This document shows positions 1-12,581 of a stretch of 64,000 nucleotides of DNA, piece by piece. The position numbers and the translations under genes were made by a program. Under the pieces are notes generated by a model, which worked only from the letters and a program-made list of their open reading frames with translations, was not told the DNA's origin and searched no databases. Position 1 is the stretch's first letter. Each line of letters begins with the position of its first letter. Origin of the DNA: Armillaria gallica (taxonomy: Eukaryota; Basidiomycota; Agaricomycetes; Agaricales; Physalacriaceae); NCBI GenBank assembly GCA_037576215.1, contig JBANDB010000012.1, positions 2,790,001 through 2,854,000 on the forward strand, in the 5' to 3' direction.

Positions 1-1480
1 GTGCATGATAACCAATTTCAGGGGTTTCTGGGCCTCTTCTCCAGAAGGAGTTATACTCATGCCATTGACAATCGCATAGGACCCAAGAAAGCCAGGAGCA
101 CCGTCGACTGCCTCTCTGAAACGTTATCTGAGCCCACCCCGAGGTTGGCTACTTGGTTAACAGGCCGTGTGTCGCTGCGTTGAGTGGGATGGTCACTGGC
201 TGGGGTCTAGGAATATGTACCATTAGGACTGGATAGATTTCCCATGGATACAGAGCACGGAAGTCTGACCTCCTAGGACTAGTTTTCATAAGCCGTCGGG
301 TACCCACCGGGTTACCAGGTCGCCATAGCAAAGAAATAAGCGCCGAGATAGTGGTATATGGTCAATCGTAGCCTGTCGAACGCGACACTACCGTCCATGT
401 CTTTGCGGATTCTACGTCTCGTCTTGGGTGAAGCTGGTAAACCTTGGGCGGGCCCACTTGCGGTGTAGAACTAGAATCTGAGCAACGTTTTGGTCTCGCA
501 AATCCATCGATCTCCACGAGCCTGCTCCAACATTTTCCCAACCTCCCAAAATTCAAACCATCATGACTGTTCGTTCTTTGATCTAGACTCGCTTGGGATT
601 AGCTGTGAACGTTTTGAGCATCTCAGTGTTCAGTCAAACGAACACCTCAATGCAGGCTGCACCTCTGAATAGATCGAAAACGACGTTCGAATTTGACGCC
701 CAAGTTCCTTTCAAGCTCATCGAAATTCCAGCACCAAATTCGTCGCAAAAGCTGGTCCTACTCTCTTGCCAAATTCATTCTCATCGATGATGCTTCTTGC
801 TTAGGTTGCAGTGCGTAGAATCATTCCGTGACCGAAACGGAGTCCTCCGGATGGGTCATGGTGGCCAAAAGAGTTCTGTCGGCAATTCCCGCAGGTTTTT
901 CCATCTCAACATCTCATCTTGCTCGATACCCAATTCTCATACTCTCGTCAGACCCAAGATGACATTGCAATGGCGGGATCCAGGCATATTGGGCGAAACC
1001 AGTACGTCATCGTAATCCAATCGAACGAAAAACCGTCCTATCCGTGTCTCAAAGGGTGCACTTTGCAGCATGCACGCCATGTTTTTTCGCCACTATCTGG
1101 CCATGGGATATCAATGTCTGATCATTACATGTGGTGACGGCGTGCTGAAGATCTGGAGGACCACCTCCTTGGACGCTATCACCCGCATACCGTACGAGCA
1201 CCGTCGCATTCTACGCCAAAGCCGACCGCTGTCTCTTCCAATCGTCGTCAATTACGTATAGGCGGTGCGACGACGAAATACAACCTCTATCGCTTATCGA
1301 TGACGACTCCTTGATCGACGAGATTCCGGTCATTAGAACGACTACCTGCGTGTAAGGATATGAGCAGGTGACGTCCCTCCGATATGGTCTGCATTGCAGT
1401 GTTAACTGACATGTTTCTTCTAGACTGAAATTATGGCGAGAAGAAACAGGTTAAATCTGAATGCGCACCATCTGGCTCGC
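1..1480. repeat. Triplicated block, copy 1 (cut by window edge)
   Basis: The sequence from base 1 closely matches 40,823-42,420 and 52,793-54,440, so the window opens inside a block present three times. In the other two copies the left side continues into an SPT16 3' fragment on the minus strand, so that fragment probably lies just outside the window here. All three copies keep a plus-strand frame open at about 593-790 containing FEFDAQVPFKLIEIPAPN. I do not recognise that protein. Later parts of the block (about 800-1260) are collinear but the frames are broken differently in each copy. Confidence 0.8.
593..790 (+). other. Unrecognised open frame conserved in all three block copies
   Basis: This frame holds the stretch FEFDAQVPFKLIEIPAPN followed by SSQKLVLLS. 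The same stretch is open at 41,415-41,612 and 53,277-53,573. An ATG-containing segment (MTVRSLI) lies just upstream in each copy, in a different frame, so a spliced gene is possible. I recognise no domain. Conservation of the frame may only reflect recent duplication. Confidence 0.3.
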
Positions 1481-2572
1481 ATCGCAAGCTGTTTTCTCCG
1501 CAAGCCGCACGCTCGGAACAGACCAACACTTGTTTGGAACTTCGAGTAGTGTAGACTTGTCACTTTATCTACTCCGCTGCTAAATATCACACCGTCGGAG
1601 CTCTCTTTCTTTTCATTTCGTGGATTTGATTTGATGATACACGCACACGCGTACATTCCGCAATCCCTGTCTCTGCGTAGACGCGTTAAATTTGTGTCCC
1701 TTCAGCACCGAATTCCGCTAATACTCATCATGGAGCAAAGCAGCACGAGGGACATGAAGAGCTCAGTTGTCGGCTCTTGTCAAACGTAGGGCGATGCACT
1801 CAGAGTGTCCTGAACGTGTTTGTCGTGCTGGAAGAAATGGAAAGATGTCTTGTTAATAGTCTATCCCTGTAAATTTGAAAGCATCAGTCAATAGTGATAA
1901 TATAATTACAAAGCAAGTACAAAACGACAGAGACGGACGGACACTGCAATAAGCTAAAGCGAAGAAAGGAATGGATATATCCTAGACCAATGTGTATATC
2001 CCGATAGAACTGATAGCAAATACAACAAAGAAGAGGAGAAAACGAAACACAGCGCGACCAAAAACAGCAATCAAAACAGAGATCCTGCATTGCAGTGATG
2101 ACTGGCGAAGAGCTCAGAGGATAGATAGAAAGCGGAATACATATGTGCATACAATCAATCGCCAGAAATGGATCTGGGATTGTATGTCGAGAATCAATAT
2201 TATCGAAGATAACAAGGATGGTGACAATGAATGATAGAAGAAATGATCAGGAAGACGTGAAGGAGGATTGAAGCAAGAAGACATGGATCACGATGTCTTT
2301 GCCATCACAGCAGAGACCAGCGCGTTTTAACCGTTAAAGAACGAAGCCCTAAAAGGTTTCGATTTAGCGAAGCCTTTCTCGATCCTGAAATGACTATCAG
2401 TAAAACGGCATGAAAAACTTTTCCCCCTATAGAACAATGGACTTGAGCCACCTTCTCGTTTTACAGCATGCAAAACAAGGGTGTAAAAACGGAAGTTGAA
2501 ATCGAAACCATTTAAGGTCCCGTTTTCGGCTATTGAAAATGAATCAGCCTCTGTAGTGCATGGATCAATCGA
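1481..2572. other. Gene-poor stretch with the 3' flank of copy A
   Basis: I see no convincing gene. About 1,900-2,290 resembles 32,570-32,960, the flank downstream of family copy B; both share a string around 'cctagaccaatgtgt'. This indicates that family genes were duplicated together with their 3' flanks. The rest is AT-rich and unassigned. Confidence 0.5.
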
Positions 2573-3376
2573 TCAAGCACCGTATAGGCCCGACCAGCCT
2601 TCAGCTTCAGATGGCTGAGCGTACATCGCATCCCCATAATCCTGGTATTCGAAACCTTCATTCGTCGCGCCACCCTCTAGTGGACCAGCATAAGGCGAAT
2701 TAACGAAGTAGTTTCGGAAGTAACCGTTTGAGCTGAAGCCTATGGTCGGAGTGGTATCGAGTTGAATAGCAGATGAGGTACTGGCAACAGAAGGAGAGGG
2801 AGTGGATGGAGTGAGAAACGTTCCTCCCGTCGCCGGACAAAATGACGGTTTCGTAATCGGAGGACGTGTGGTTTGGGGAGAATGGACTATTGGCGTCGTT
2901 GAAATAGCTCGTGACGGCACTGGGGGAAAGGCTATTACTGCCCGGATTGAAATAGTCCAAAACAGTCCACGGCTCCAGAATTGGATACCAATTATCGGTA
3001 GCGATATGCTCGTAAAATCGGGCTTCACAGGTGCAACGTTGCGTCAGAGTTGTCTGCAGTGAACGTAGCTGTGACTTCGAGATACGGCGTGGAGAGGAGA
3101 GCAAGCATACCCTTTGGACATACGCGGCACACTGATTCGCGGGATAATGATTGACGACGGTCGAAACATAACCAGAATGCGCGTGGATACCGTGTCCACA
3201 CACAACGCAGATGTTCTGGGAGAACGTGAGCACGGGAACATAGGTGAAGGTGAACGAGAGCCTACCTGGTCTAGCAGGGGCGACTCGGGTGGGAAGAACC
3301 ACAGACACTGACAGTGCTAGATGTCGCCGGTGATCTGGATGCACTGCCCTCTAGACGGTAAGACAATTGAAGACAT
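2573..3376 (-). pseudogene. IHAHADY family copy A (broken)
   Basis: Three exons line up with intact copy B: exon 1 3266-3376, intron 3216-3265 (50 bases), exon 2 3111-3215, intron 3054-3110 (57 bases), exon 3 2573-3053. Exon 1 starts MSSIVLPSRGQC but carries an in-frame TAG at 3317-3319, about codon 20. Exon 2 is open and carries VCGHGIHAHSGY and NQCAAYVQ. Exon 3 begins with CTCEA, then loses two bases near 2813-2820 relative to copy B. The original tail, ending WSGLYGA, continues in another frame to 2573. With a nonsense codon and a frameshift, it is very probably a pseudogene. Splice sites are all GT-AG. Confidence 0.8.
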
Positions 3377-5475
3377 CGAGGAGGCGCTGAGTGCAGCACT
3401 GGCAGGAGAGAAGGCAGTAGAGATTTGGGTTCGTCTTGGTGCATTTTATACGAGTAGCGAATCCAAATACCGCCAAAGCGGTCCGCTTATTCGATAATGG
3501 CGGCGAGGGAGTGAAGCATGTAAAACGGCGAGCTATACCCTGAGCAGATCCACCCTGAACGTTTTTTTTTAAAACAAGTACCCTGATATCCTCGACCCTG
3601 GCAGTGTGATCTAATAAAAAGGCGAAAAAGGGCGCGATTTTCTTGGCTTCTTTACTTATCTCCTTTTGGCTTGAAAGGTTTATGTAACACGGCACACCCA
3701 CCTCATCAATCCAGGTTTTCCAGTTTTCTCATCTCGTCATCATCTCATCATTACACGGCACGGTACCTTCAGGAAACTTGCTGAAGCGTTCAAACGTTCA
3801 TATTTCAAATACCTACCACCCATAGTGATGGTCAGCAGGAGGGCTACGAGGTCGTTCGCGCAAGCCCGCACCATGATACCAGTCCGCTCTTTGTCTGTTC
3901 GCTTGGTCCTCGTCTCGTCTCTGTCAAAGCTCCGTGAATCCGTCCATTCTTTCAAATTTCCAAGATTGATTTCATCTCAAAAGGTCCGACTCTTTGGTCC
4001 GCCCTCTCGGTAAGTTTGCTCAGCTGTTGCCAGCGATGGACCTCAACTTTCTGTCACTGTCAGAATCTTTTCGTCCGTTTGCCCGCCATACGCTCGTGTC
4101 GTTCCTCATCGGCACGCGGTGTAAGATCTCAAAGAAAGCGGCACTCTCTCTCCTCATCGAAGCCCGCCTCCCCCGTCATGATCATGTGCAACCTACACAA
4201 CCTTCCACGCCATCATCATCCGAATATAGCCCCCACCAAGACCTCACATATCGGAATACTGTCTTTCACTCAGACTGGAAGTTTCTCTACAATGGCTACG
4301 GAGGGTATGGGCGACATATCGGGGCTTTGGAGGGAGGACGCAGGATGCTTGATGCTCGACACTGCCAGTATCTGATGCTTCATTTTCACGAGCAAGGCAC
4401 CGTTGTCCATATATGCCATTCCGATTTTTTCTCCCCTTCAATTGTTACAGAGATTGGGAGGGATTAACTGCCCCTATCCTCGCTCGTTCGTCTTCCGTCC
4501 CAACACTCTCTATCCTTTCTCTTTCAGGATCTCATCTTGCTTCAAGTCATCCACCGACAACTGTAGTTACTTTCCAGAATAGGTTGTCAATCCATCAGCA
4601 CGACATCCAGATCTATCCTGCCATTTCTCGTGACCTCTCTTCTCTGCTTCGCTCAAGTCGCTTTGTAGAGGTACGACTGTGTCTGTTATCGATGAATTCC
4701 AATAGCCACATGAGCGACCTTACGTGCTCAACATGACCGGCAGCATACTTGTCAGCGTTGTTTTCAAATAGCCAAGTCCTCTATCTACACGATAGCCCCC
4801 CGTTTGGAGACATATCACACGAGTCCGCTGGACTTGGAATTGGATATTTACCTGGCGATGGCACAGGCCCATGTCTATCCTGCGGATCATCCTTCCTTAT
4901 TGGATCAAAGCACTTATCAAGGAACAGCTCCGCCCAGCTTCCGGTCCTCCAAGAAAAGACTCCTGATAGGACTAACAGCACTCCGAGTCTACATGTCCAT
5001 GCAGATGACAGCCCCAGCTAAGGCATCATTCGTTGAATGAACCCTGGGATTAATTTGACCCACAGCGACAGATATCATCCTCGGGGTCATGGCAGTCCAT
5101 CGAGGTGATCCAACTCGAAATGCACCATCTCACTCTCTGATGTGACAAAATATCCTACTCGTTCCGGTGCAGTATGTTCGGCGTCTGTTGCCGCGTTTCT
5201 CTCGGTGATGACCTATTTCCAGAAACAGTGGATTGTGTGGATGGCGCTGCTTTCGTGTATGTTCCTTGTCGACGCCGCTTATTCACCCCCATATACATAC
5301 GGAGTATTGCCGATTCAGTCTTGACACATCGAATACAGGAATGTACATGCACGGCGCTTCTGGCCAACCTTATCCTCGTTGGCAATGCGTATCGTTGAAC
5401 GTTCACCTATTACTCTACCTTATAGCCTGGACTTGAATATGTCGCATCGTTCTACATGTCCCGATCTGAATTGTC
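3377..5475. other. Upstream flank of copy A and unassigned sequence
   Basis: Just upstream of copy A, 3377-3460 matches the 5' leader of copies B, C and K, including a TATA-like 'gcattttatacg' near 3440. Beyond that are several plus-strand open frames; the largest is 3994-4467, 157 codons. I recognise no domain, no consistent splicing and no duplicate elsewhere in the window, so I do not call a gene. Confidence 0.4.
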
Positions 5476-5814
5476 TCAGATCTCTCTAGCGAGCCCATAA
5501 TTGCCGGGCAATGCAGCGGTCGATCCTAGGGGGACAGGACAGCCTGTCCTCATAAAGGCTTCCGTAGAGGCATCCGTGTGCCGGTCCTCTGGCACGCGGC
5601 GGGTCGATGCTGCTAACCACTGATAATCCTGGTCAGTGGAGGTGCGCGAGCTTACTTCGATGGGGATGATGTCTTGGTTGACTGACCCGTCGGTATCGAA
5701 GCGTGTCCGGAAGGATTCGGAGGGCGGCTTGTGTCTTCTCCATTTCCGGAATGCGAAAGCAGATGAGGATCTGGATGCGAGGCAGACGATCGTCTCTCCA
5801 CTGTGATCATCTTC
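5476..5814 (-). other. Open frame without a start codon
   Basis: A minus-strand frame stays open for about 110 codons but has no ATG near its start, so it could only be an internal or terminal exon. Its translation is charged and Ser/Thr-rich and contains FRKWRRHK followed by ESFRTRFDTDG. I recognise no family. It may be part of a broken gene or a chance frame. Confidence 0.2.
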
Positions 5815-6302
5815 CCCTCCTCAGTAAGTTTGGAGTACCCTGATCAAGAAAAGCGGTGCTAATATCAAGAATAGATATCGAATCACGCGAGATTGAAAAT
5901 GGTCGATCAGGAGAAGTTGAACGAGCGAAAGTGAGTGTTCCTTTTTGTTGCCGCTGAATCTGAAATCTCCAAGCGGTGAATACCTCTTTGGGATGCGATA
6001 GTGGATTTACTTCCACTTTCCGGGTGCAATTTGAGACTGGATCTAGATAGAATTTAACAAGAATGTGTAATGTGTAATACAAATATAATTCAAGAATGCA
6101 AAGGGACACTACCGAGTACGAGAGGTCATCCTGTCGAGCCGCAGCTGGAGAGAAAACTATGACTTGCCGACGTCAGTTTTTGATTTCCCTGGGAGCTGCG
6201 CACCGTTATTCCAGAGGCGACATGGACAGGATGTAGGCACGTACCACGCGCGCCCTCGACGTATTTCGGGTTGACTCTCTGTTATTTTTTCGAATGCGGC
6301 TC

Positions 6303-6804
6303 CTATACGATTAACAAGTGCTCTCTAACAGACTCGATCGGACCTGGCTGGTTCTCTTTTGCTGACCTGGGTTCGGCGTGGCCTTGCGATCGCCTCAAAC
6401 ATTTTTCCAGCTTGTCTGTATGCCACGAGTCATTCGGAAAAGCGGAGAAACGGAGAAACGCACCTGTGACTGCTTCTGCGTTGCTCGTTACCTCCTTCGC
6501 CTTCGTCAATCTCCCCGTGACCGCCTCCATCTCTTTCCTGTACACATCTTTGCGTAACGAAGTCGCCTCTCCGACAGATAAAAAGATTTCAGGACTCCGG
6601 AAGATTCGATAGCTTATCCTAACTATCAGCAAAAACGTTTTCAAAACTAAAAGACACTGACCTTTGGTTCCGAGGTGTCCTAGCATTTATCGTTGAATTA
6701 AAAGAAGCCGGTAAATGTTCTTCATGTTCATCCCACTTTGCCTGAGGAAGGTTCTCACAATTCTCTTCATGGCGCGAAGAAGTTCGATTCACAACCTGTT
6801 GCAT
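6303..6804 (-). CDS. Small three-exon gene, 136 aa, unknown function
   Basis: Exons at 6662-6804, 6464-6618 and 6303-6415 join through GT-AG introns of 43 and 48 bases into one open frame of 136 residues ending in TAG. The protein starts MQQVVNRTSS, has an acidic stretch (KWDEHEEHLP), and a Lys/Glu-rich segment around residues 75-95 (RKDVYRKEMEAVTGRL) that could form a short coiled coil. It has no signal peptide or membrane segment. The start lies immediately beside the ACGCA-rich repeat at 6811-6905. I do not recognise the family. Support comes from two independent introns of typical length that restore the same frame; there is no duplicate in the window to compare with. Confidence 0.45.
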
Positions 6805-6810
6805 TCCATG

Positions 6811-6905
6811 AATACATAAGGGCCGGGAGAATTTCGCGTTTGCGTGATGCGTTTTTGCGTTTTTTTGCGTTTGGTGCGTTAAGGTGCCAGTATGCGTTTA
6901 GTGCG
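6811..6905 (-). repeat. ACGCA-rich degenerate repeat, partial copy
   Basis: Read on the minus strand this is a run of AACGCA and ACGCAAACGC units ending in a 22-base string beginning GCATCACGCAAACGCG. The same units and string occur on the plus strand at about 31,880-32,050. The copia element begins immediately after it, so the element may have inserted into this repeat. Confidence 0.6.
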
Positions 6906-7190
6906 TGCTGACCAGCAGACCTAGTGACACAGGACACGAATCAGACTCCTCAGAACGTCAAGGATGTGAAAGACGACTATATTTTACCTAGCGACACAGG
7001 ACACGAATCAGACTACGAAGTAGTATTAGTGAGTGTACGTAGGTAGGAAAAATGAACAGGGCATACCTCCTCAGAACGTCAAGGATGTGAAAGACGACTG
7101 AGGAGCAAGAAGGGCAAAGTCCGAGCTATGGGTACGTAGAGAGGCCGTAGCCAAACATCGAGCTGACAAACAATGCAAAGGACCAGTACC
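6906..7190 (-). repeat. Copia 3' LTR
   Basis: Matches 12582-12894 apart from small changes. It contains internal repeats: the motif 'gacacaggacacgaatcag' and the motif 'cctcagaacgtcaaggatg' each occur twice. A purine-rich tract on the minus strand, TGATGGGGGTG at about 7199-7209, lies just inside it and is the probable polypurine tract. Confidence 0.9.
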
Positions 7191-7206
7191 GGTCAACACA
7201 CCCCCA

Positions 7207-10200
7207 TCAGCGAAGATGTGACCGCGAAACGAGTCCTAGCCCAGCGATATGGGACTTGTGGAGGATGACTGGGAGTGGCTTCGTCATGATGTCGGCGGTC
7301 ATGGAATGTGTGGGAATCCAATGGGTAGAAAAGGTGCCGTTTCTGATTTGTTCTCTTATGAAATGATATCTGATGTCAACGTGTTTTAAGCGGGGAGAGT
7401 TGGATTGAGAATTAGCAATCGTCAAGCAGCTGTCATTGTCGCATAGCAAGGGGAAAGGTTTGGGCATGGGGAGAGAGAGAGCTTGTAAGAAGAGTTTGAT
7501 CCATAATACTTCTTTCATAAGGTGTGTGAGGGCCATGTACTCGGATTCTGTGGATGAGAGCGAGGTTGACTTCTGCTTGCAGCTCGACCATGATACGAGG
7601 CCACCAAATATGTATATGGCGTATCCCGAGAAGCTTTTTCTGTCTGATTCATCAGTAGCCCAGTCGGCGTCGGTGAATGCAATATTCATGGGATCAACAT
7701 CAAGATGAGCGGTGGTCTCAGATGCGTTGGCACCCCCATACTGCAGAGCGAGGTCTCGTGTACCTGCTAGGTACCGGAGTACACCTTTCGCAGCGAGTGT
7801 AACGGCTCGAGTTGGGTTGGCATTGAATTGTCCAAGAGCAGCAGATGTGAACGAAATATCAGGACGTGTGCATACGGCAGGGTAGAGTAATTGGCCATTA
7901 AGTCTTTGGAAGTAGTGCTTGAGATTAGCATCGGAGACGTCGGGGAGGGTATTGGCAGATGATTGGTATGCTTGGAGCTTTTTGTATAGTGGGACAGAGG
8001 TTGGATTAACGTCTTCAAGGTCATAGGATTGCAGCAGATCTTCAATGTATTCTTGTTGTGAAATCCACAAGAGACGTTTGCTTCGATCGTGCTCGATTTT
8101 GATTCTGAGGAATACATCCACAGGACCAAGATCATTTACTTTGAACCTCTTGTTCATCTGACCGATGATCCAGTGATAGAGGGGCGCAGAATTCGATGCA
8201 GATAGACCGTCATCTACGTGCACAGGGATGATGATGAATAAGTCATCGCCATTCTCTGGCATGGGTATGCTGCGATCTGGAGGGCTAGACCAGCGACCAT
8301 AGAACACGGCGGGATCGACGATGCAACTTTCGAGTCCGATTGATTCCAGTGTGGAACAGAGGGTTTTGAACCACTCGTTTGATGACTGTTTGAGGCCATA
8401 CAGGGCCTTCTGGAGGCGGAGGACTTTCTTTGGATCAGAGAGGGGGAATCCCGGTATCTGCTTTATGTAGACTTCTTGGTTCAGAGGCGCATTCAAGAAA
8501 GCAGCTTTGACATCGAAGGTGAATAGCTCAAGGTCATCTTTCGCAGCTAAGGCGAGGGTGATCCGGACGCTGACAATTTTTGCAACAGGAGCATACGTTT
8601 CTCCATAATCGTTGGGGCGTTGGGCGAATCCCTGAGTGACGAGTCTGGCCTTCTCGAGAACGACAGGGTGTGACTTTTTTGTGAATGTCCAGCGTGCACT
8701 GATGGCTTTCTTTCCATGGGGAAGGAAGCTCTCGACTATGACTTCTTTGTCTACAAGGTTCTTGTATTCGGCGTCAATTGCAACTTGCCACAGTGCGCAA
8801 TCAGGCCAGGCCATGGCTTCCTTGTAGGAAAGAGGGGGTTTGGTAGTATCCCAGGTGCGTGGCTTGGACAATTTCATTGCAGAGGTGGTGAGCATAGCAT
8901 AGGGTTGGGATGGAATAAATTCGTCTAGGTTAGATGATTCGTCAATCATCTCAGCTAGAAAGAATGAGGCAAAAGCAACGGAGGCATCAGCAGTCTGCAG
9001 GCGAGGTAGGATTGACCCTAGTTTCTGGCCCTGTGGCAGGAGGTTCATTTTTTCAGTGGGCCGTATGTTGCGTTTGGGTCTGGGGTCATCGGTGGAGCAT
9101 TCGTCTGCGTCTTCGGTTTGGATATTTGATTTGATTGCGATGTCAACAGCTGATTTACGTTTGTTGCTCAGTCGGCCAGGAGTGTTTTCGTTAAATTTGA
9201 CATCGCGTGAGAAGTGGTATTTTCCTTGTAGGTCTCGTATGCGCCATCCGATTCGTCCTTCCTCATAGCCCACGAAGATCACCTCGAATTTGCGGGGGCC
9301 AGCCTTAGAGCGGAGTTCAGGGGGAATAGCTGCAAAACATTGACACCCCCATCGACGTAGGTGTGATAGGTCAGGGACCTTGTGGTGGAAAGCCTCATAT
9401 GGGGTCTTGCCATCAGGGAGAGTCGAAGTAGGGATCCTATGTCTGGTATATGCAGCTGTCAATACTGCGTCACCCCAGAATGACATTGGGAGGCCGGAGT
9501 CAGCGATCAAGGTTTGAGCGTCGTCTTCAAGTGTTCTTATGAAGCGTTCGGCTTTCCCATTCTGCTGGTGTGCATAGGGGGCAGTCACCTGTAGTTCGAT
9601 ACCCGAGTCTTTGAAATGTCTTTCAAGGTCCCCTTTGGTGAGTTCCTTCGCGCCATCACATCTGACCTTTTTGACTTTATGTTCAGTCTGGTTCTCCCAC
9701 CTTGCCTGTGTGTCTTTGAATTCGCCGCAAACATGGTTTCGCTTAACAAGGAGTTTGGTATCATTGTACGTTGTGCAATCGTCCAGAATTGCTACAAAGT
9801 GCTCCTGTTTTTGTGGGGTTTTCACGGGCATGGGTCCACATGTGTCCATATGCAGTAGACCAAGGGGGTTGGCTTCGCGATGTGCATTGTGATCGTAAGG
9901 GCTCTATTGGCGTTTTCTGATGATACAGGAAGGGCAAAACTCATGAGGTGATTTTCCGTTCCATTTAATGCCCGTTACCCTGGATTTACCAGATACTAGT
10001 CGTTTTGTGGTCTCCTGGCTTGGGTGTCCAGCCCTGCAGTGCCACAAATACGCATCGTATTCAGGTCTCTGGAAGGTGGGTAGCATTGCGAATGCAGACG
10101 GAGATTCGGGGGATGGAACGATGAAGTTGCAGCTGAGAAAAGATAGTCGGCCTATGACGTTGGCTTGGAACGATAGGCCAGAGACTGTTTTGTGGTATTT

Positions 10201-12277
10201 GGGGAAGTAGCAAGTGGTTTTGTTCTTCCCAAAACCGATGAACATTCCGTTTTCGGTCAGAGCACCGACCGAAATGAGGTTGATTGGAGCTCCAGGGGCA
10301 TGTAAGCATTCATGTAGAACGACGGTGGTTGTCCTGCCATCGATGTCTACTGTGAATCTCGTTTCGCCTAGTGCTTTGGTTTCTAGTGTACCGCAATTTG
10401 CGGTTGTCACAGGGATAGCACCAGCTTCATCATACGTGTGGAATAGGGATCGATCTCTGATAATATGATGAGTCGTTCCTGAATCGAGTAGGCCCTTGAA
10501 GATGCGAATTGCAGAGAAGTAGGCTTTGGGATCAGATTCGCGGAGTTCGAGAAGTGCATTCGCTCTGGGTTCAATGCTCTCAGGAGAAGACGATGGGTAT
10601 GAGTAAAAGATGTCATCATTTATCTTGGGGGATTCACTACATTTGACGGTATTTGTATCGGTATTCTCAGCAGTGTTAGAATCGTCGTGTTCTGTAGTGA
10701 GTTCGGATGAGGCAAGGTTCGCACGAGCAGGGGTTTTGGTTTTCCTCTCATTGTATCTTTCTTTTCCTCCTGGGTCGCCGCCACCCTCGTTCCAGCAGTT
10801 TGCCGTCATGTGTCCAATGGGGTTGGGACATTTGGGGTTGCCACATTGGGGTTGAGGCTTTGGAGACGTCTTTGGGTTGCGGAAAGAGTTCGTAAGTTCT
10901 CGGTTGAGGAGCATGCCATTTGCTTGGTCTAAGATGTCTGAGAGGAGGTCATCAAACGTTACGTTCGAGAATAGCGTGGGGTTCCTGAGATCTGTGATCA
11001 CCTTGCGGCGCATCTCAGAGAATTGGGATGGCAGCATGTTGGTGATGTCGACGCTGAGGGTTGCATAAGAAAGGGGGTAGCCTTCCGTGCACTTCAAGGT
11101 CTGTACAAGATTCATCCAGTTTTGGACGAATGTAGGAATGGCGCTTATTGATATGCAAGGAGTGGTGGAGATGCGATGGTGTTCTAGGATGGCGTATTGG
11201 AGGTTTCCACCCCCATAGTGATGGCGGAGGGAGTGATAAGCTTCTCGTGCTGTACAGCGTACTCCAGTGATGGGATCATTCTGTACAGGGACCATGCCTA
11301 GAATTTGCCTTGATAGGCGAGCTGTTATTACTCCATATGCAACTGCATCCCTCTTGTTCCATGTAATCCATTCATTGTATTGTTGTGGTGTCGGATTCTG
11401 TGGTAATGCAGGGGGATATGACGGCGTGTTGAACAGATCTCGTGGGACGTTAGGTGCTGGAGGATCACAGATGTGCGTGTTAAGTAGCCTAGATGTTAGC
11501 ACATTCATAACACCGAGTTGCCATGGTCCCCAGTCAGCCCTTGTTTTTAGTTCAGGTATATGAGAAGTTTGCGGAAAAGATGTATCTAGAGACAGTTGGT
11601 TTGTATGTATATATGGGTAAAACGGTTGTTGATTTTGATTGTAGAATTGAAAATTTGGCATATGCGGCGCGGTCAGCTGTATGTAAACTGGTTGTGGTAG
11701 GTACGTGTATGTGGGAGGGGCGGTGGGGATGTTTTGGTGGAAGACGGGTGGTAGAGGTATATTAGGAGGGACAGGTGGGGGTACAGGAGGAATTTGTCGG
11801 TTGGGAATGGGAGGGGGAGGAGGACGACGTGGTAAGGGAGGTGGGGGGGGTACAGGAGGCGGAGGTGGAGGAGCGTTTGTAGGTAAAGGAGGGAGGGGAC
11901 GGTTGAGGAGATTTGTATCTAAATTGCCTTCCGCCGTTCTGCTGAGAATTGATATCAGTAGATTGAAGAGATGGAAAAGGAAGAAAATGTTGTTGATTGT
12001 TCGGTATGTAATGGGGTGGATGGTATTGCATTTGGAAGTTTGACGGGTCATTGTAAGGGTTCATGTTTGGATCAGAAATTGTAGGGTAAAAAGCATATGT
12101 AGAAGGAAAATTTGAAGGCCAATGTGTTATGTCTGGGGCAGACCGAGGAAACGTGGCAGACGTCGATGTTACCTGATGTGTATTCGTGCCGTCTTGATTC
12201 CTGTCGTGAGATGAGGATGAACCGAGAATGTTGTTCAGACCCTGGACGAGGTTACGGAAGTTGCCTTGATCTGACAT
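7207..12277 (-). pseudogene. Copia gag-pol polyprotein with one frameshift and one TAG
   Basis: Translation starts at 12277 (MSDQGNFRNL). A frame change near 11940 leads into a proline-rich segment and the gag core. Next come a zinc knuckle (CGNPKC...GHMTANC, about 10,800), the protease motif LLDSGTTH (about 10,480), and the integrase zinc-binding end (CPSC) near 9920. An in-frame TAG at 9904-9906 follows KRQ. The same frame then resumes with integrase core residues (MDTCGP, RCDGAKE, NGKAERF), reverse transcriptase with VHVDDG at about 8205-8220 in place of the usual YVDD, and RNase H (TDADWA, SSTESEYMA), ending at 7207. The frames are otherwise open for about 1,690 codons. TAG could be read through, but a simple nonsense mutation is more likely. 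Confidence 0.9.
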
Positions 12278-12572
12278 AGTTCTGTGGAAGTATTATGATA
12301 TTGATCCGAAATAATTGATCAGTGTCGCGTCTGGGTGCAGAGGGGAAACCAAAACACGCAAGACAGTGGGACGTGTTGTTCAGGATATGGATGTGAGGAA
12401 CAGGCTGGACAACCTGTGGACAAGTGGAAAAATGAAGTTGGTGACGTGGCGATTGGACAGTCGTGAGATAGGTGGGTATATGCGTCGAAATTGGACAATT
12501 TTTGGACAAAAGTGAGTCGTCGATAAGGGTCTTGACGGGTCCGAGTGTGCGTATAGGCCAGGTCAAGAGAAA

Positions 12573-12581
12573 CCCATAACC
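12573..12581 (-). other. Probable copia primer-binding site (half-tRNA type)
   Basis: Immediately inside the 5' LTR the minus strand reads GGTTATGGG. From memory of the family, Drosophila copia uses a primer site of this kind, complementary to the anticodon-loop region of cleaved initiator tRNA-Met rather than to the tRNA 3' end. Only nine bases are distinctive, so this is tentative. Confidence 0.45.

Noticed and set aside
9904..9906. Programmed readthrough of the copia TAG
   Set aside because: There is no evidence for a readthrough signal, and copia elements normally do not place a stop within integrase; a nonsense mutation is simpler.
11705..12043. Gly-rich plus-strand frame
   Set aside because: Shadow of the poly-proline part of copia Gag on the other strand.
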